Source of the DNA: Terrabacter tumescens
GTDB taxonomy: Bacteria > Actinomycetota > Actinomycetes > Actinomycetales > Dermatophilaceae
DNA: 64,000 nt
Assembly (NCBI RefSeq): GCF_014646815.1
Contig: NZ_BMNZ01000005.1
Location: 304,394-368,393 of the forward strand
Reading direction: 5' to 3'
The translations under genes were made by a program, and so were the position numbers. Positions 9,403-19,327 of the stretch are shown piece after piece. Under the pieces are notes generated by a model. The model saw nothing but the letters and a program-made list of their open reading frames with translations. It did not search any database and was not told the origin of the DNA. Position 1 is the first letter of the stretch. Each line of letters begins with the position of its first letter.

Positions 9403-10068
9403 TCAGACCACCTCGTCCGGCTCGGCACCCGTCTCGATGACGCGCCGGGCCACCTCGCGCAGCTTGACGTTGTGGTCCTGCGACGCGCGACGCAGCACCT
9501 CGAACGCCTCCTCGGACAGGATCCGGTGGCGCTCGATGAGGATGCCCATGGCCTGGCCCACGAGCCGGTGGCTCTCGACGGCACGCTCGAGGTTGGCCTC
9601 GTTCTGCCGGAAGCGGTCCACCATGACGATGCGGTCGACCGCATGGGCGAGCGAGTGCAGCAGCAGCTCCGCGACGACGCAGTCGGCGACGCCGGGCTGC
9701 GCGGTCACGGCGCCCCCCACCCACACCCGGCAGGTGGCGCGGGCGCCCGACGACTCGAGCAGGATCCCGCGCCCGTCCTGGGCGCGGGCCTCACCGGCGG
9801 CGGTCGGCGCGGAGAGGACCGAGCGCACCGAGGGCGACAGGGCCGCCGGCGGCACGACTCCGGAGGCGCTCGCGTGCAGGTCGTGCTGGGTCGCCGTCAC
9901 GCGCAGCACCGCCTCGCCGCCGAGCACGGCGCCGATCGTCGAGGCCGCCACGGCGAGGGCCTCCTCGAGGTCCTCGGAGCACACGAGCAGCCGGGCCGCC
10001 GCGGTGACGCGGGCTGCGTGCTCGACGCTGTCGTCGTTCGCAGCCGTCGCCGGTGGCAGGGCGGTCAC
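9403..10068 (-). CDS. GAF-like sensor plus ANTAR RNA-binding domain
   Basis: A 221-residue regulator with an N-terminal GAF-like domain (about 20-150) and a C-terminal ANTAR domain (about 160-215; ESHRLVGQAMGILIERHRI and KLREVARRVIE). ANTAR domains bind paired hexaloop hairpins in mRNA leaders and prevent transcription termination. The whole protein aligns by eye with the last 200 residues of the hybrid kinase encoded just upstream: both have an Asp-Leu-Glu/Asp helix, an AVLRV/GVTLRV strand, CRVWV/CRAWV and an almost identical ANTAR end. It looks like a duplicated output module. GTG 10068 is supported by AGGAGG 5 nt upstream. Confidence 0.85.
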   Translation of the reverse strand: MTALPPATAANDDSVEHAARVTAAARLLVCSEDLEEALAVAASTIGAVLGGEAVLRVTATQHDLHASASGVVPPAALSPSVRSVLSAPTAAGEARAQDGRGILLESSGARATCRVWVGGAVTAQPGVADCVVAELLLHSLAHAVDRIVMVDRFRQNEANLERAVESHRLVGQAMGILIERHRILSEEAFEVLRRASQDHNVKLREVARRVIETGAEPDEVV

Positions 10069-10213
10069 GGGGCCTCCTGGGTACGCGTGGGAAGGCCCGC
10101 GAACTTGGAGGCAGCACAGTGTTGCATCCCGCCCCACCACCGGACAAAACCAGACACGGTGCAATCTCCTGATGGGCACGTCGACGCCCGTCGCAGATGT
10201 GCCGGGACGCCGC

Positions 10214-10244
10214 GGCCCCCGGAGCCGCGAGGGCGCCGGGGGCC
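10214..10244 (-). terminator. Hairpin terminator after the hybrid kinase
   Basis: GGCCCCCGG (10214-10222) pairs perfectly with CCGGGGGCC (10236-10244) around a 13-nt loop, 19 bp beyond the kinase stop. No U tract follows. It lies in the 194-bp gap before the GAF-ANTAR gene, so it could be a simple terminator or the attenuator on which the ANTAR proteins act. The rest of the gap shows no clear paired hexaloops. Confidence 0.55.
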
Positions 10245-10262
10245 GTTGGGGTGCGGGTCGGG

Positions 10263-13200
10263 TCAGGCCCGGTCGGGGTCCTGACCGCTCTCGACGACGC
10301 GGGCCGCGATCTCGCGCAGCTTGATGTTGCGGTTGAGCGACGCCTGCCGCAGCATCTCGAAGCTCTGCTTCGCCGTGATGCGGTGGCGCTCGATGAGGAC
10401 GCCGACGGCGTGGCCGATGAGCCGGTGGCTCTCGATGGCCTGCTCGAGCTGGTGCTCCTTCTCGGCCCGCGCCTGCTGGGCGACCACCCGGTCGACGGCC
10501 TGGCCGAGCGACTGGGCGAGGAGGTCACCGACGATGAGCTCGTCACTGGAGACGTGGCGCGGCTCGTCGAACTGCACCCAGGCCCGGCAGTCGGACTCGT
10601 GCGCCGAGGGCAGGAGCAGCAGTCCCTCGCGCTTGTCACCGAGGAGCACCTCGTGGCCGTACGGCGAGGACATCAGCCCCTCGCGCACGCCGTCCTCGAG
10701 CTCCGAGACGTCGACCCGTCCGCGCGGGGAGAGCACGACCGGCTTGCCCTTGGTCGGGGCCACCCGCAGCGTCACCCCGCCGTCGAAGAGCACGGTGAAG
10801 CCGGTGACGGCGGTCGCCAGCACCTGGTCGAGGTCGTCGGCCGTCGCGAGGTCGGCGGCGATGCGCGCGGCGAGCTCGCGCCGCATGCGCGACTCCCGCT
10901 CACGGGTCTCGTCGCGCAGCACGACGATGGTGAAGCCGTCGTACTCGGCCGTGCCGGGCACGCTCGCGGCCCGGACGTGGACCCACGCCTCGCCGCCGCC
11001 GCGCCGCAGGATGCGGTAGCGGTCGTCCTCGACCGGCCGGCCCGCCTGCAGCAGCTCCATGCGTCGCTCGTGCTGGCGCCGCTCGTCGGGCGACTCCGAC
11101 TCGGGGATCCACCACGGGTAGGGCGGCACGAGCGGGCCGTCGGCGAGCGACCACCCGAACGTGCGGGTGAAGACGTCGTTGACCTCCACCACGAGACCGT
11201 CGACGTCGGTGACGACGAACGGCTCCTGGATGGCGCCGAGGATGGCCCGCAGCCACGCCGCGTCGCGGGACCGTGACCGGGACCGGACGAGGTTGGCGGC
11301 GAGTCGGGCCCGCAGCTCCTCGGGCTGGAACGGCTTGACGACGTAGTCGTCCGCGCCCTGGAGCAGCCCGGTGGTGCTCGCCTCGACACCGGCCCGTGCC
11401 GACAGCAGCACCACCGGCAGGTCCCGCAGCGCAGGGTCGGCCCGGATCTCTCGCACGAGCGTCAGCCCGTCCATGCGGGGCATCATGACGTCCGCGAGGA
11501 CGATCGCCGGACGACGCAGGCGCAGGTGCTCGAGGGCCTCGACCCCGTCGCGCACCGAGACGACGTCGTAGTCGACGACGCAGTGCCGTGCGATGTAGTC
11601 GCGCATGTCGTGGTTGTCCTCGACGACGAGCAGCGTCGGCCGGGCTCCCTCGAGCGGCGACGAGCTCGGCGCGCTCGTCCCGGCAGCGGCGCGGGAGGTC
11701 GCGCCGGCCGCCACGCTCGCATCCATGCCGGCCGCGACGTCGTCGCGGATCACCCAGCTGCTGGCCTCGTCGATGAACGACTCGGCCGACCGCACCGTGA
11801 TCGAGGGGCGCAGCGCCGCGCGCGACGCCGGCTCGCCCCACGGGAACGACACCGTGAAGGTGCTGCCTCGGCCGTGGACCGACTCGACCCAGACGCGCCC
11901 GCCCATGAGCTCGACGAGCTGGCGCACGAGAGACAGGCCGATGCCGGCCCCCTCGCGCGAGCGGCGGTCCTCGCCGCGGTCGAGCTGCCGGAACCGGTCG
12001 AAGACGAGGTCGAGGTCCTTCTCGAGGATGCCGATGCCGGTGTCGCTGACCGCCACGGCGAAGCCCTCGTCGCTGCCGGTCAGCCGCAGCGTGATGCCGC
12101 CCCGCGGGGTGAACTTCAGCGCGTTGGAGAGCAGGTTGAGCACGACCCGCTCGAACATGTCGACGTCGACGAACGCCTCGTGGTCGAGCTCGTCGCAGCG
12201 CACCTCGAAGGTCAGGCCGGTGCGCTCGATGGCCGGCCGGAAGTTCGCGGCGATGCCGGTCGTGAGCTCCTCGACGTCGGCCGACACCCAGTGCGGCTCG
12301 ACGGCTCCAGCCTCGACCCTGGTCAGGTCGAGGATGCGGTCCACGAGGGCGGTGAGCCGGTCGGTGTTGCGGCGGATCAGCTCGAAGCGCTGGCGCTGCT
12401 CGGGCTCGAGCCCGTCGGCCGCCAGGGCGTCCTGGACGGGTCCCGCGATGAGTGTGAGCGGCGTGCGCAGCTCGTGGCTGACGTTGGCGAAGAAGTCGGA
12501 CTTGGCGGCGTCGAGCTCGGCCAGGGCCTCGGCGCGGTGCCGCTCGTCCTGGAGGCTGCGGATGCCCCTGAGCGCGCTCGCCACGTGGGCGGCGCACAGC
12601 TCGGCGTACGTCTGGAGCTGCGCGTCCCACGGCCGCTGGGGGTTCTCGGTCAGCAGCAGGTGCGCCGTGGGGTCGGCGAGGCCGGGCTCGACGACCGGGA
12701 CGACGTGCACGCGTCGTCCTTCGTCGTCGACGGCCGGGGTGTCGGCACCGGGCGGACCCCAGCGCAGGTCGGTCGTGACGTGGTCGTGCCGGTGCGCGCG
12801 CAGGACGTCGAGGGCGCGGACGCGTACGTCCTCGGGAGTCCCGGCGCCGGCGAGCGCGGAAGCCAGGCTCGAGGAGACCTCGGTGCGACGCTCGGCGAGA
12901 ACCTTCACCGTCGTCTCGGTGGCCACGTTGAGGATGCCGACGACAGCGCCGGACTCGTCGTGGATCGCGCCGTAGGACCACGTGAAGTAGGCCTCCTCGA
13001 GGAAGCCCGCACGGTCGACGACGAGCAGCTCGTCCTCGACCCACGTCGCCGCGCCACCGCCCGTGACCTCGGCGAACATCGGTCCGATGACGTCCCAGAC
13101 CTCGGGCCAGACGTCACGCACGGGCCGTGCCCACGCACCGGGGTGCTTGCTCTCGCCGAGCAGGGTGCGGTAGCCGTCGTTGTAGACCATGACGAGGTCG

Positions 13201-13418
13201 GGTCCCCAGCACACGAGGATGGGGAAGCGGGACGACAGGCTGACGTCGACCATGACGCGCAGCGTGTCAGGCCACGACTCGAGCGGGCCGAGCGGCGTCG
13301 TTGCCCAGTCGGTGCTCTCGAAGAGGCTCGCCATCTCGCCCTGGTGCGCGGCCCCGTCGGCAGGGAGGTGCGCCGACGATGAAACCGGGAGGTCGCCCTC
13401 CGGATGGTGCGGGGTCAC
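10263..13418 (-). CDS. Hybrid histidine kinase with receiver and C-terminal ANTAR domain
   Basis: A 1051-residue cytoplasmic protein without membrane segments. Domains in order: PAS-like (about 30-170), GAF-like (180-285), HisKA with phospho-acceptor His315 in FFANVSHELRTP, HATPase with N432 in the N-box, DTGIG (459-463) and GAGIGLSL (490-497), a linker, a receiver (595-710) with Asp643 in LADVMMPRMDG and Lys695, a second PAS (720-840), a GAF-like domain (850-980) and ANTAR (990-1045). Known systems such as EutW/EutV split kinase and REC-ANTAR between two proteins; here sensing, phosphorelay and RNA antitermination sit on one chain. GTG 13418 has GGAGG 4 nt upstream. Signal and RNA target are unknown. 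Confidence 0.9.
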   Translation of the reverse strand: MTPHHPEGDLPVSSSAHLPADGAAHQGEMASLFESTDWATTPLGPLESWPDTLRVMVDVSLSSRFPILVCWGPDLVMVYNDGYRTLLGESKHPGAWARPVRDVWPEVWDVIGPMFAEVTGGGAATWVEDELLVVDRAGFLEEAYFTWSYGAIHDESGAVVGILNVATETTVKVLAERRTEVSSSLASALAGAGTPEDVRVRALDVLRAHRHDHVTTDLRWGPPGADTPAVDDEGRRVHVVPVVEPGLADPTAHLLLTENPQRPWDAQLQTYAELCAAHVASALRGIRSLQDERHRAEALAELDAAKSDFFANVSHELRTPLTLIAGPVQDALAADGLEPEQRQRFELIRRNTDRLTALVDRILDLTRVEAGAVEPHWVSADVEELTTGIAANFRPAIERTGLTFEVRCDELDHEAFVDVDMFERVVLNLLSNALKFTPRGGITLRLTGSDEGFAVAVSDTGIGILEKDLDLVFDRFRQLDRGEDRRSREGAGIGLSLVRQLVELMGGRVWVESVHGRGSTFTVSFPWGEPASRAALRPSITVRSAESFIDEASSWVIRDDVAAGMDASVAAGATSRAAAGTSAPSSSPLEGARPTLLVVEDNHDMRDYIARHCVVDYDVVSVRDGVEALEHLRLRRPAIVLADVMMPRMDGLTLVREIRADPALRDLPVVLLSARAGVEASTTGLLQGADDYVVKPFQPEELRARLAANLVRSRSRSRDAAWLRAILGAIQEPFVVTDVDGLVVEVNDVFTRTFGWSLADGPLVPPYPWWIPESESPDERRQHERRMELLQAGRPVEDDRYRILRRGGGEAWVHVRAASVPGTAEYDGFTIVVLRDETRERESRMRRELAARIAADLATADDLDQVLATAVTGFTVLFDGGVTLRVAPTKGKPVVLSPRGRVDVSELEDGVREGLMSSPYGHEVLLGDKREGLLLLPSAHESDCRAWVQFDEPRHVSSDELIVGDLLAQSLGQAVDRVVAQQARAEKEHQLEQAIESHRLIGHAVGVLIERHRITAKQSFEMLRQASLNRNIKLREIAARVVESGQDPDRA

Positions 13419-13633
13419 ACGACCTCCGGGAGTGGGATCAAGATGCAGCCTCCGGCGGCTTCACACGGGCGCGCCCCATCTGCTTGAGGCCGCTGCACAG
13501 TCTGTCACATGAGCGCGGCCCGGCGGCCCGCTACGCGGAGGACCACACCGCGCGACGTCGGGGGCGATCCCTCCCAGGGCTTGCGGCAGGGCCTGCGGCA
13601 CCACTTGCGGCGGGGCTCGGGCCCCGCCTCAGC

Positions 13634-14101
13634 TCACGCCTGTCGTCCGCGGTCGGGTCGCCAGACGACGAGGGCCTGCGAGGAGGGCGACCGCGGCGGT
13701 CGCTGGCCGGGGCGGACGGCCACGACCTCGCCTCGCGGCCCGACGGCGAAGACGCGGGCGCCCGACGACAGCGCGACCTGCGCGGCCGCCAGCTCGGAGC
13801 TCAGCTCCTCGACGCGAGAGCGGAGGGCTGCGACGTGGTTCTCGAGGTCGAGGATGCGCTGGATGCCGGCCAGCGACACCCCCTCCTGCGACAGTCGCTG
13901 CACCTCGCGGAGCAGCTCGACGTCGCGCGTGCTGTAGCGGCGCCCACCGCCGCGCGTGCGCGACGGGGAGACGAGCCCGAGGCGGTCGTACTGGCGCAAC
14001 GTCTGGGCGTGCATGCCGGCGAGCTCGGCCGCGACGGAGATGACGAAGACCGGGGCGTCGTCGTCGTGCCCGCCGGTGCGGGCGCTCTTGCGGGCCATCA
14101 T
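13634..14101 (-). CDS. hspR: Heat-shock repressor HspR (MerR family)
   Basis: A MerR-type regulator of 155 residues and the last gene of the dnaK operon. The winged helix-turn-helix is clear: FVISVAAELAGMHAQTLRQYDRLGLVSPSRTRGGGRRYSTRDVELL at about 18-63, followed by a dimerisation helix (VSLAGIQRILDLENHVAALRSRV). HspR binds HAIR inverted repeats with DnaK as co-repressor, closing a feedback loop; HAIR boxes precede both clpB and dnaK here. ATG 14101 is chosen because AGGAGG lies 5 nt upstream; a GTG at 14107 is in frame but overlaps that Shine-Dalgarno sequence. Confidence 0.95.
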   Translation of the reverse strand: MMARKSARTGGHDDDAPVFVISVAAELAGMHAQTLRQYDRLGLVSPSRTRGGGRRYSTRDVELLREVQRLSQEGVSLAGIQRILDLENHVAALRSRVEELSSELAAAQVALSSGARVFAVGPRGEVVAVRPGQRPPRSPSSQALVVWRPDRGRQA

Positions 14102-14136
14102 CGCCACCTCCTCTCGTCGGGCTCTCGTCAGGCGCG

Positions 14137-15147
14137 TCAGGCTCGGGCGCGCTGGAACAGGTCGGCGCGCGGGTCGTGGCCGTCCTCAGCCGCGGCCATC
14201 TTCTCGACGGCCTCGCGCGCCTCGTCGGTCAGCCGCTGCGGGACCACGACCTGCACCTTGGCGAGGAGGTCGCCGACGTGGTCGCCTCGCTTGACCCCAC
14301 GGCCCTTGAGCCGCAGCACGCGGCCGCTCGGCGTGCCGGGAGCGACCTTGACCTTGACCGAGCCGCCGTCGAGCGTGGGCACGGCGACGGTCGCGCCGAG
14401 AGCGGCCTCGGCGAAGGTGACCGGGAGGTCGAGCGTGAGGTTGTCGCCGTCGCGCCCGAAGACCGGGTGCTTGTCGACCGAGACCGTGAGGATCAGGTCA
14501 CCGGCCGGGGCGCCGGGGTCGCCCTGACGGCCCTTGCCGCGCAGACGGATCCGCTGACCGTCCTTGACGCCCGCCGGGATGCGGGCGTTGATGCGCCCGA
14601 GGTCGGGCGAGCTGAGCGAGACCGTGGAGCCCTGCACGGCGTCGCGGAAGGCGATGTGGGTGCTCGCCTGGACGTCGGCGCCCGGGCGGGGGCCGGGCGT
14701 CGCGCCGTATCCGCCGTAGCCGGCGCCGGGTGCGCCGCCGCCGAACATCTGGCCGAGGATGTCCTCGAGGTTGGGCTGGCCCCCGGCACCACCGGTGTTG
14801 AACCGGACGCGCTGGCCACCGGGGCCACCCGCGCCACCGAAGGCCGAGAAGATGTCCTCGAAGCCGGCACCCTGACCTCCGGCGCCACCCGCGGTGAAGC
14901 GGGCACCGCCGTGGGACATGGCACGGATCGCGTCGTACTCGCGGCGCTTCTCGGGGTCGGACAGGACGGCGTACGCCTCCCCGACCTCCTTGAAGCGCTC
15001 CTCGGCCTTGGCGTCCCCGACGTTGTGGTCGGGGTGCATCGTGCGCGCGACCTTGCGGTAGGTCTTCTTGATCGTCGCGGCGTCGGCGTCCTGGGGCACG
15101 CCGAGGATCGCGTAGAAGTCCTTCTCGAACCAGTCCTGACTAGCCAT
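14137..15147 (-). CDS. dnaJ: Chaperone DnaJ, type without zinc fingers
   Basis: Hsp40 co-chaperone of 336 residues that stimulates DnaK ATPase. The J domain (about 9-73) contains HPD at 38-40. A Gly/Phe-rich segment (80-150) follows, then the two beta-barrel substrate-binding domains (DVQASTHIAFRDAVQGS and LTLDLPVTFAEAALGATV). The four CxxCxGxG zinc repeats of canonical DnaJ are absent and the protein contains no Cys, so it is a class B (CbpA-like) J protein although it sits in the dnaK operon. ATG 15147 follows GGAGGAGG. Confidence 0.94.
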   Translation of the reverse strand: MASQDWFEKDFYAILGVPQDADAATIKKTYRKVARTMHPDHNVGDAKAEERFKEVGEAYAVLSDPEKRREYDAIRAMSHGGARFTAGGAGGQGAGFEDIFSAFGGAGGPGGQRVRFNTGGAGGQPNLEDILGQMFGGGAPGAGYGGYGATPGPRPGADVQASTHIAFRDAVQGSTVSLSSPDLGRINARIPAGVKDGQRIRLRGKGRQGDPGAPAGDLILTVSVDKHPVFGRDGDNLTLDLPVTFAEAALGATVAVPTLDGGSVKVKVAPGTPSGRVLRLKGRGVKRGDHVGDLLAKVQVVVPQRLTDEAREAVEKMAAAEDGHDPRADLFQRARA

Positions 15148-15236
15148 GGCGCACCTCCTCCTTCGCGGTGACTCTCACGCTGCTCCCATCATCGGGTATG
15201 CCGCCGGGCTGCGGGTGCAGCCCGGCGGCGGACGTC

Positions 15237-15922
15237 TCAGGCGGGGTCGGCAACCGACACCCGCGCGGCCCGGACGAGCCGGTCACCGATGCGGTAGCCC
15301 GGCTGCAGCACCTGCACGACGGTGGTGCCCGTCGCGCCCTCGGGAAGCTCGGCCTCGACGTGCATGAGGGCCTCGTGCACGTTGGGGTCGAACTCCTGCC
15401 CAGCCTCGCCCAGGCGCTCGACGCCGTAGCGACCGAGGGTGGACTCGAGCTTGTCGGCGATGGCCGCGAACGGGCCACCGGCAAGGTCGCCGGCCTGGCG
15501 CGCCATGTGGATGTCGTCGAGCACCGGCAGCAGCGACTCGACGACGCTGCCCACCGCGGTGTGCCGGATGACCTCGCGGTCGCGGTCGACGCGCTTCTTG
15601 TAGTTGACGTACTCGGCCTGCAGTCGCTGCAGGTCCGCGAGCAGCGTCGCGGCCATGGTGTCCTCCTCGGCGAGGGCGACGCCCTCCTCCGGATCGGAGG
15701 ACGGAGCGGAGTCGCCTGCGGGGTGGTCGAACTCGTCCTCGCCACCGGGCTCGGACGAAGCGCCCGGGCCGCCCTCGTAGTACGTGTGGTGGCGCTCCCC
15801 GTGCTGGGACTCGCCGGAGCCGCCCTGGGGCGGGGTGCCGGCGGCGTCGCCGCCGGCACCCGTCGCGCCCGTGCCGGTCACATCGGCCTGCTCGCCGGAC
15901 GTGCCCTGGTTCGGGGACTCGG

Positions 15923-15926
<4 letters not shown>
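15237..15926 (-). CDS. grpE: Nucleotide exchange factor GrpE
   Basis: A 229-residue co-chaperone that releases ADP from DnaK. It has a long disordered acidic N-terminus rich in Gly, Thr, Glu and Ser (1-85). The dimerising helix ([24 protein letters not shown]) follows, then the conserved GrpE core ([12 protein letters not shown] and the [13 protein letters not shown] loop) and the end beta domain ([27 protein letters not shown]). Its GTG start overlaps the dnaK stop by 4 bp (GTGA), so the two are translationally coupled. Confidence 0.97.
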
Positions 15927-17836
<1,910 letters not shown>

Positions 17837-17901
17837 GGGTGACTCCTTGTGAGCTAGGTGGAGATCGTGATGCTGATGGTCTGGTGAACAGGTCCTCGCT
17901 C

Positions 17902-17968
17902 AATCTGCTCCGGCCCGGCCATGATTGTCAAAACCGGACTCGCAAATCTTGCGTTCACTCGACTCAAC
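17902..17968 (-). promoter_or_regulatory. dnaK promoter with HAIR box
   Basis: The HAIR-like repeat CTTGCGT-N7-ACTCAAC is at 17948-17968 and differs from the consensus CTTGAGT-N7-ACTCAAG at two positions. Reading toward dnaK, TTGACA lies at 17931-17926 as a -35 element and CAGATT at 17907-17902 as a -10 with an 18-nt spacer. HspR bound at the box would sit just upstream of the -35. The leader to the ATG is about 60 nt. Confidence 0.75.
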
Positions 17969-18060
17969 TCTGGGGTCGCCCCGATTGTTCCCGGCGATGG
18001 ACCGGGGTCATCCCGGAGGGCGCACAGGCTCGCTCGCTACCGTCGGTGACGGAGGTCCCC

Positions 18061-19323
18061 ATGCCCGAGCGCACCGGCCGGGTCGCCCTCGCCGCGACCG
18101 TGGCCCTCGCCCTGTCCGCCGCCGCCTGCTCGTCGGGCGCCCCGTCATCCGGCACCAGCACCTCGCCCGCGAGTGGCCCGGCCACGACGTCTACGTCGAC
18201 CACACCGGCGCAGACACCGTCGACCACACCGGCGACGACGGCCCCGACCCCACCTGCCTCGACGACGACGCGCACCGCCACTCCGTCGAGTCCGGCACCG
18301 ACCTCGGTCGCCGGCCGCCCCACGGGCAACGCGACGGTGGTGCGCACGCTCGCGACCGGCATCGACGTGCCATGGGGCCTCGCGCGCCTGCCGGACGGCA
18401 GGGTGCTCGTCTCGGCCCGCGACAGCTACCGGATCGACCGGCTCGACGTGGCCGCGGGCCGGCTCACCCGGGTCGGCACCGTGCCCGGCGTCGTGTCCAA
18501 CGTGTCCCAGCAGGGCGAGGCAGGCCTGCTCGGCATCGCGGTCTCGCCGACGTTCACGCGCGACCGCCTCGTCTACGCGTACTTCTCGACGGCGTCGGAC
18601 AACCGGATCGCCGCGATCCCCTGGGACCCTTCGGCGCCGGCCGGGCGGCAGCTCGGCACGCCACGCGTGCTCGTGCGCGGCATCCCTCACAACGTGCACC
18701 ACAACGGCGGCCGCCTCGCGTTCGGCCCGGACGGCTACCTCTATGCCACGACGGGCGAGGCGCAGCGGCCCGCACTGGCCCAGGACAAGGGCTCGCTCGG
18801 CGGCAAGATCCTGCGGATGACGACCTCCGGCCGGCCGGCCCCGGGCAGCCCGTTCGGCACGCTCGTCTGGTCCTACGGCCACCGCAACGTCCAGGGCATC
18901 GCCTGGGACGCGGCCGGGCGCCTCTGGGCCTCGGAGTTCGGCGACCACAGCGCGGACGAGCTCAACCTGATCCGCCCCGGCCGCAACTACGGGTGGCCGC
19001 AGACCGAGGGACGCACGAGCCGCGCGGGCATCACCGGGCCGGTCGTCCAGTGGGGCCCGCCGCAGGACTCCCCCAGCGGCATCGCCATCGCCGGGGGCTC
19101 GGTGTGGATGGCGGCGCTGCGCGGGCAGCGGCTGTGGCGGATCCCGCTCGACGGCGCCCGCACGACCGCAGCGCCGCAGGACTTCCTCGTCGGCCGCTAC
19201 GGCCGGCTGCGCAGCGTGCTCGCCGTCGACGACCGGACCATCCTCGTCACGACGAGCAACCGCGACGGGCGACAGGCCCCAGGCGCCGGCGACGACCGGA
19301 TCCTGCTCGTCCGCGTCACCTGA
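18061..19323 (+). CDS. PQQ-dependent sugar dehydrogenase, lipoprotein
   Basis: Secreted lipoprotein of 420 residues. It has a signal peptide with lipobox SAAAC (Cys23), a Thr/Pro/Ser-rich linker (about 25-85) and a six-bladed beta-propeller of the glucose/sorbosone dehydrogenase family. Typical motifs are IDVPWGLARLPDGR, GEAGLLGIAVSP, HHNGGRLAFGPDGYLYATTGE, SYGHRNVQGIAWD and LWASEFGDHSADELN. Family members oxidise aldose sugars with PQQ and Ca2+ outside the membrane; substrate is inferred only at this level. ATG 18061 has GGAGG 8 nt upstream. The stop is 4 bp from the stop of the convergent phosphatase. Confidence 0.9.
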   Translation: MPERTGRVALAATVALALSAAACSSGAPSSGTSTSPASGPATTSTSTTPAQTPSTTPATTAPTPPASTTTRTATPSSPAPTSVAGRPTGNATVVRTLATGIDVPWGLARLPDGRVLVSARDSYRIDRLDVAAGRLTRVGTVPGVVSNVSQQGEAGLLGIAVSPTFTRDRLVYAYFSTASDNRIAAIPWDPSAPAGRQLGTPRVLVRGIPHNVHHNGGRLAFGPDGYLYATTGEAQRPALAQDKGSLGGKILRMTTSGRPAPGSPFGTLVWSYGHRNVQGIAWDAAGRLWASEFGDHSADELNLIRPGRNYGWPQTEGRTSRAGITGPVVQWGPPQDSPSGIAIAGGSVWMAALRGQRLWRIPLDGARTTAAPQDFLVGRYGRLRSVLAVDDRTILVTTSNRDGRQAPGAGDDRILLVRVT

Positions 19324-19327
19324 CGCG

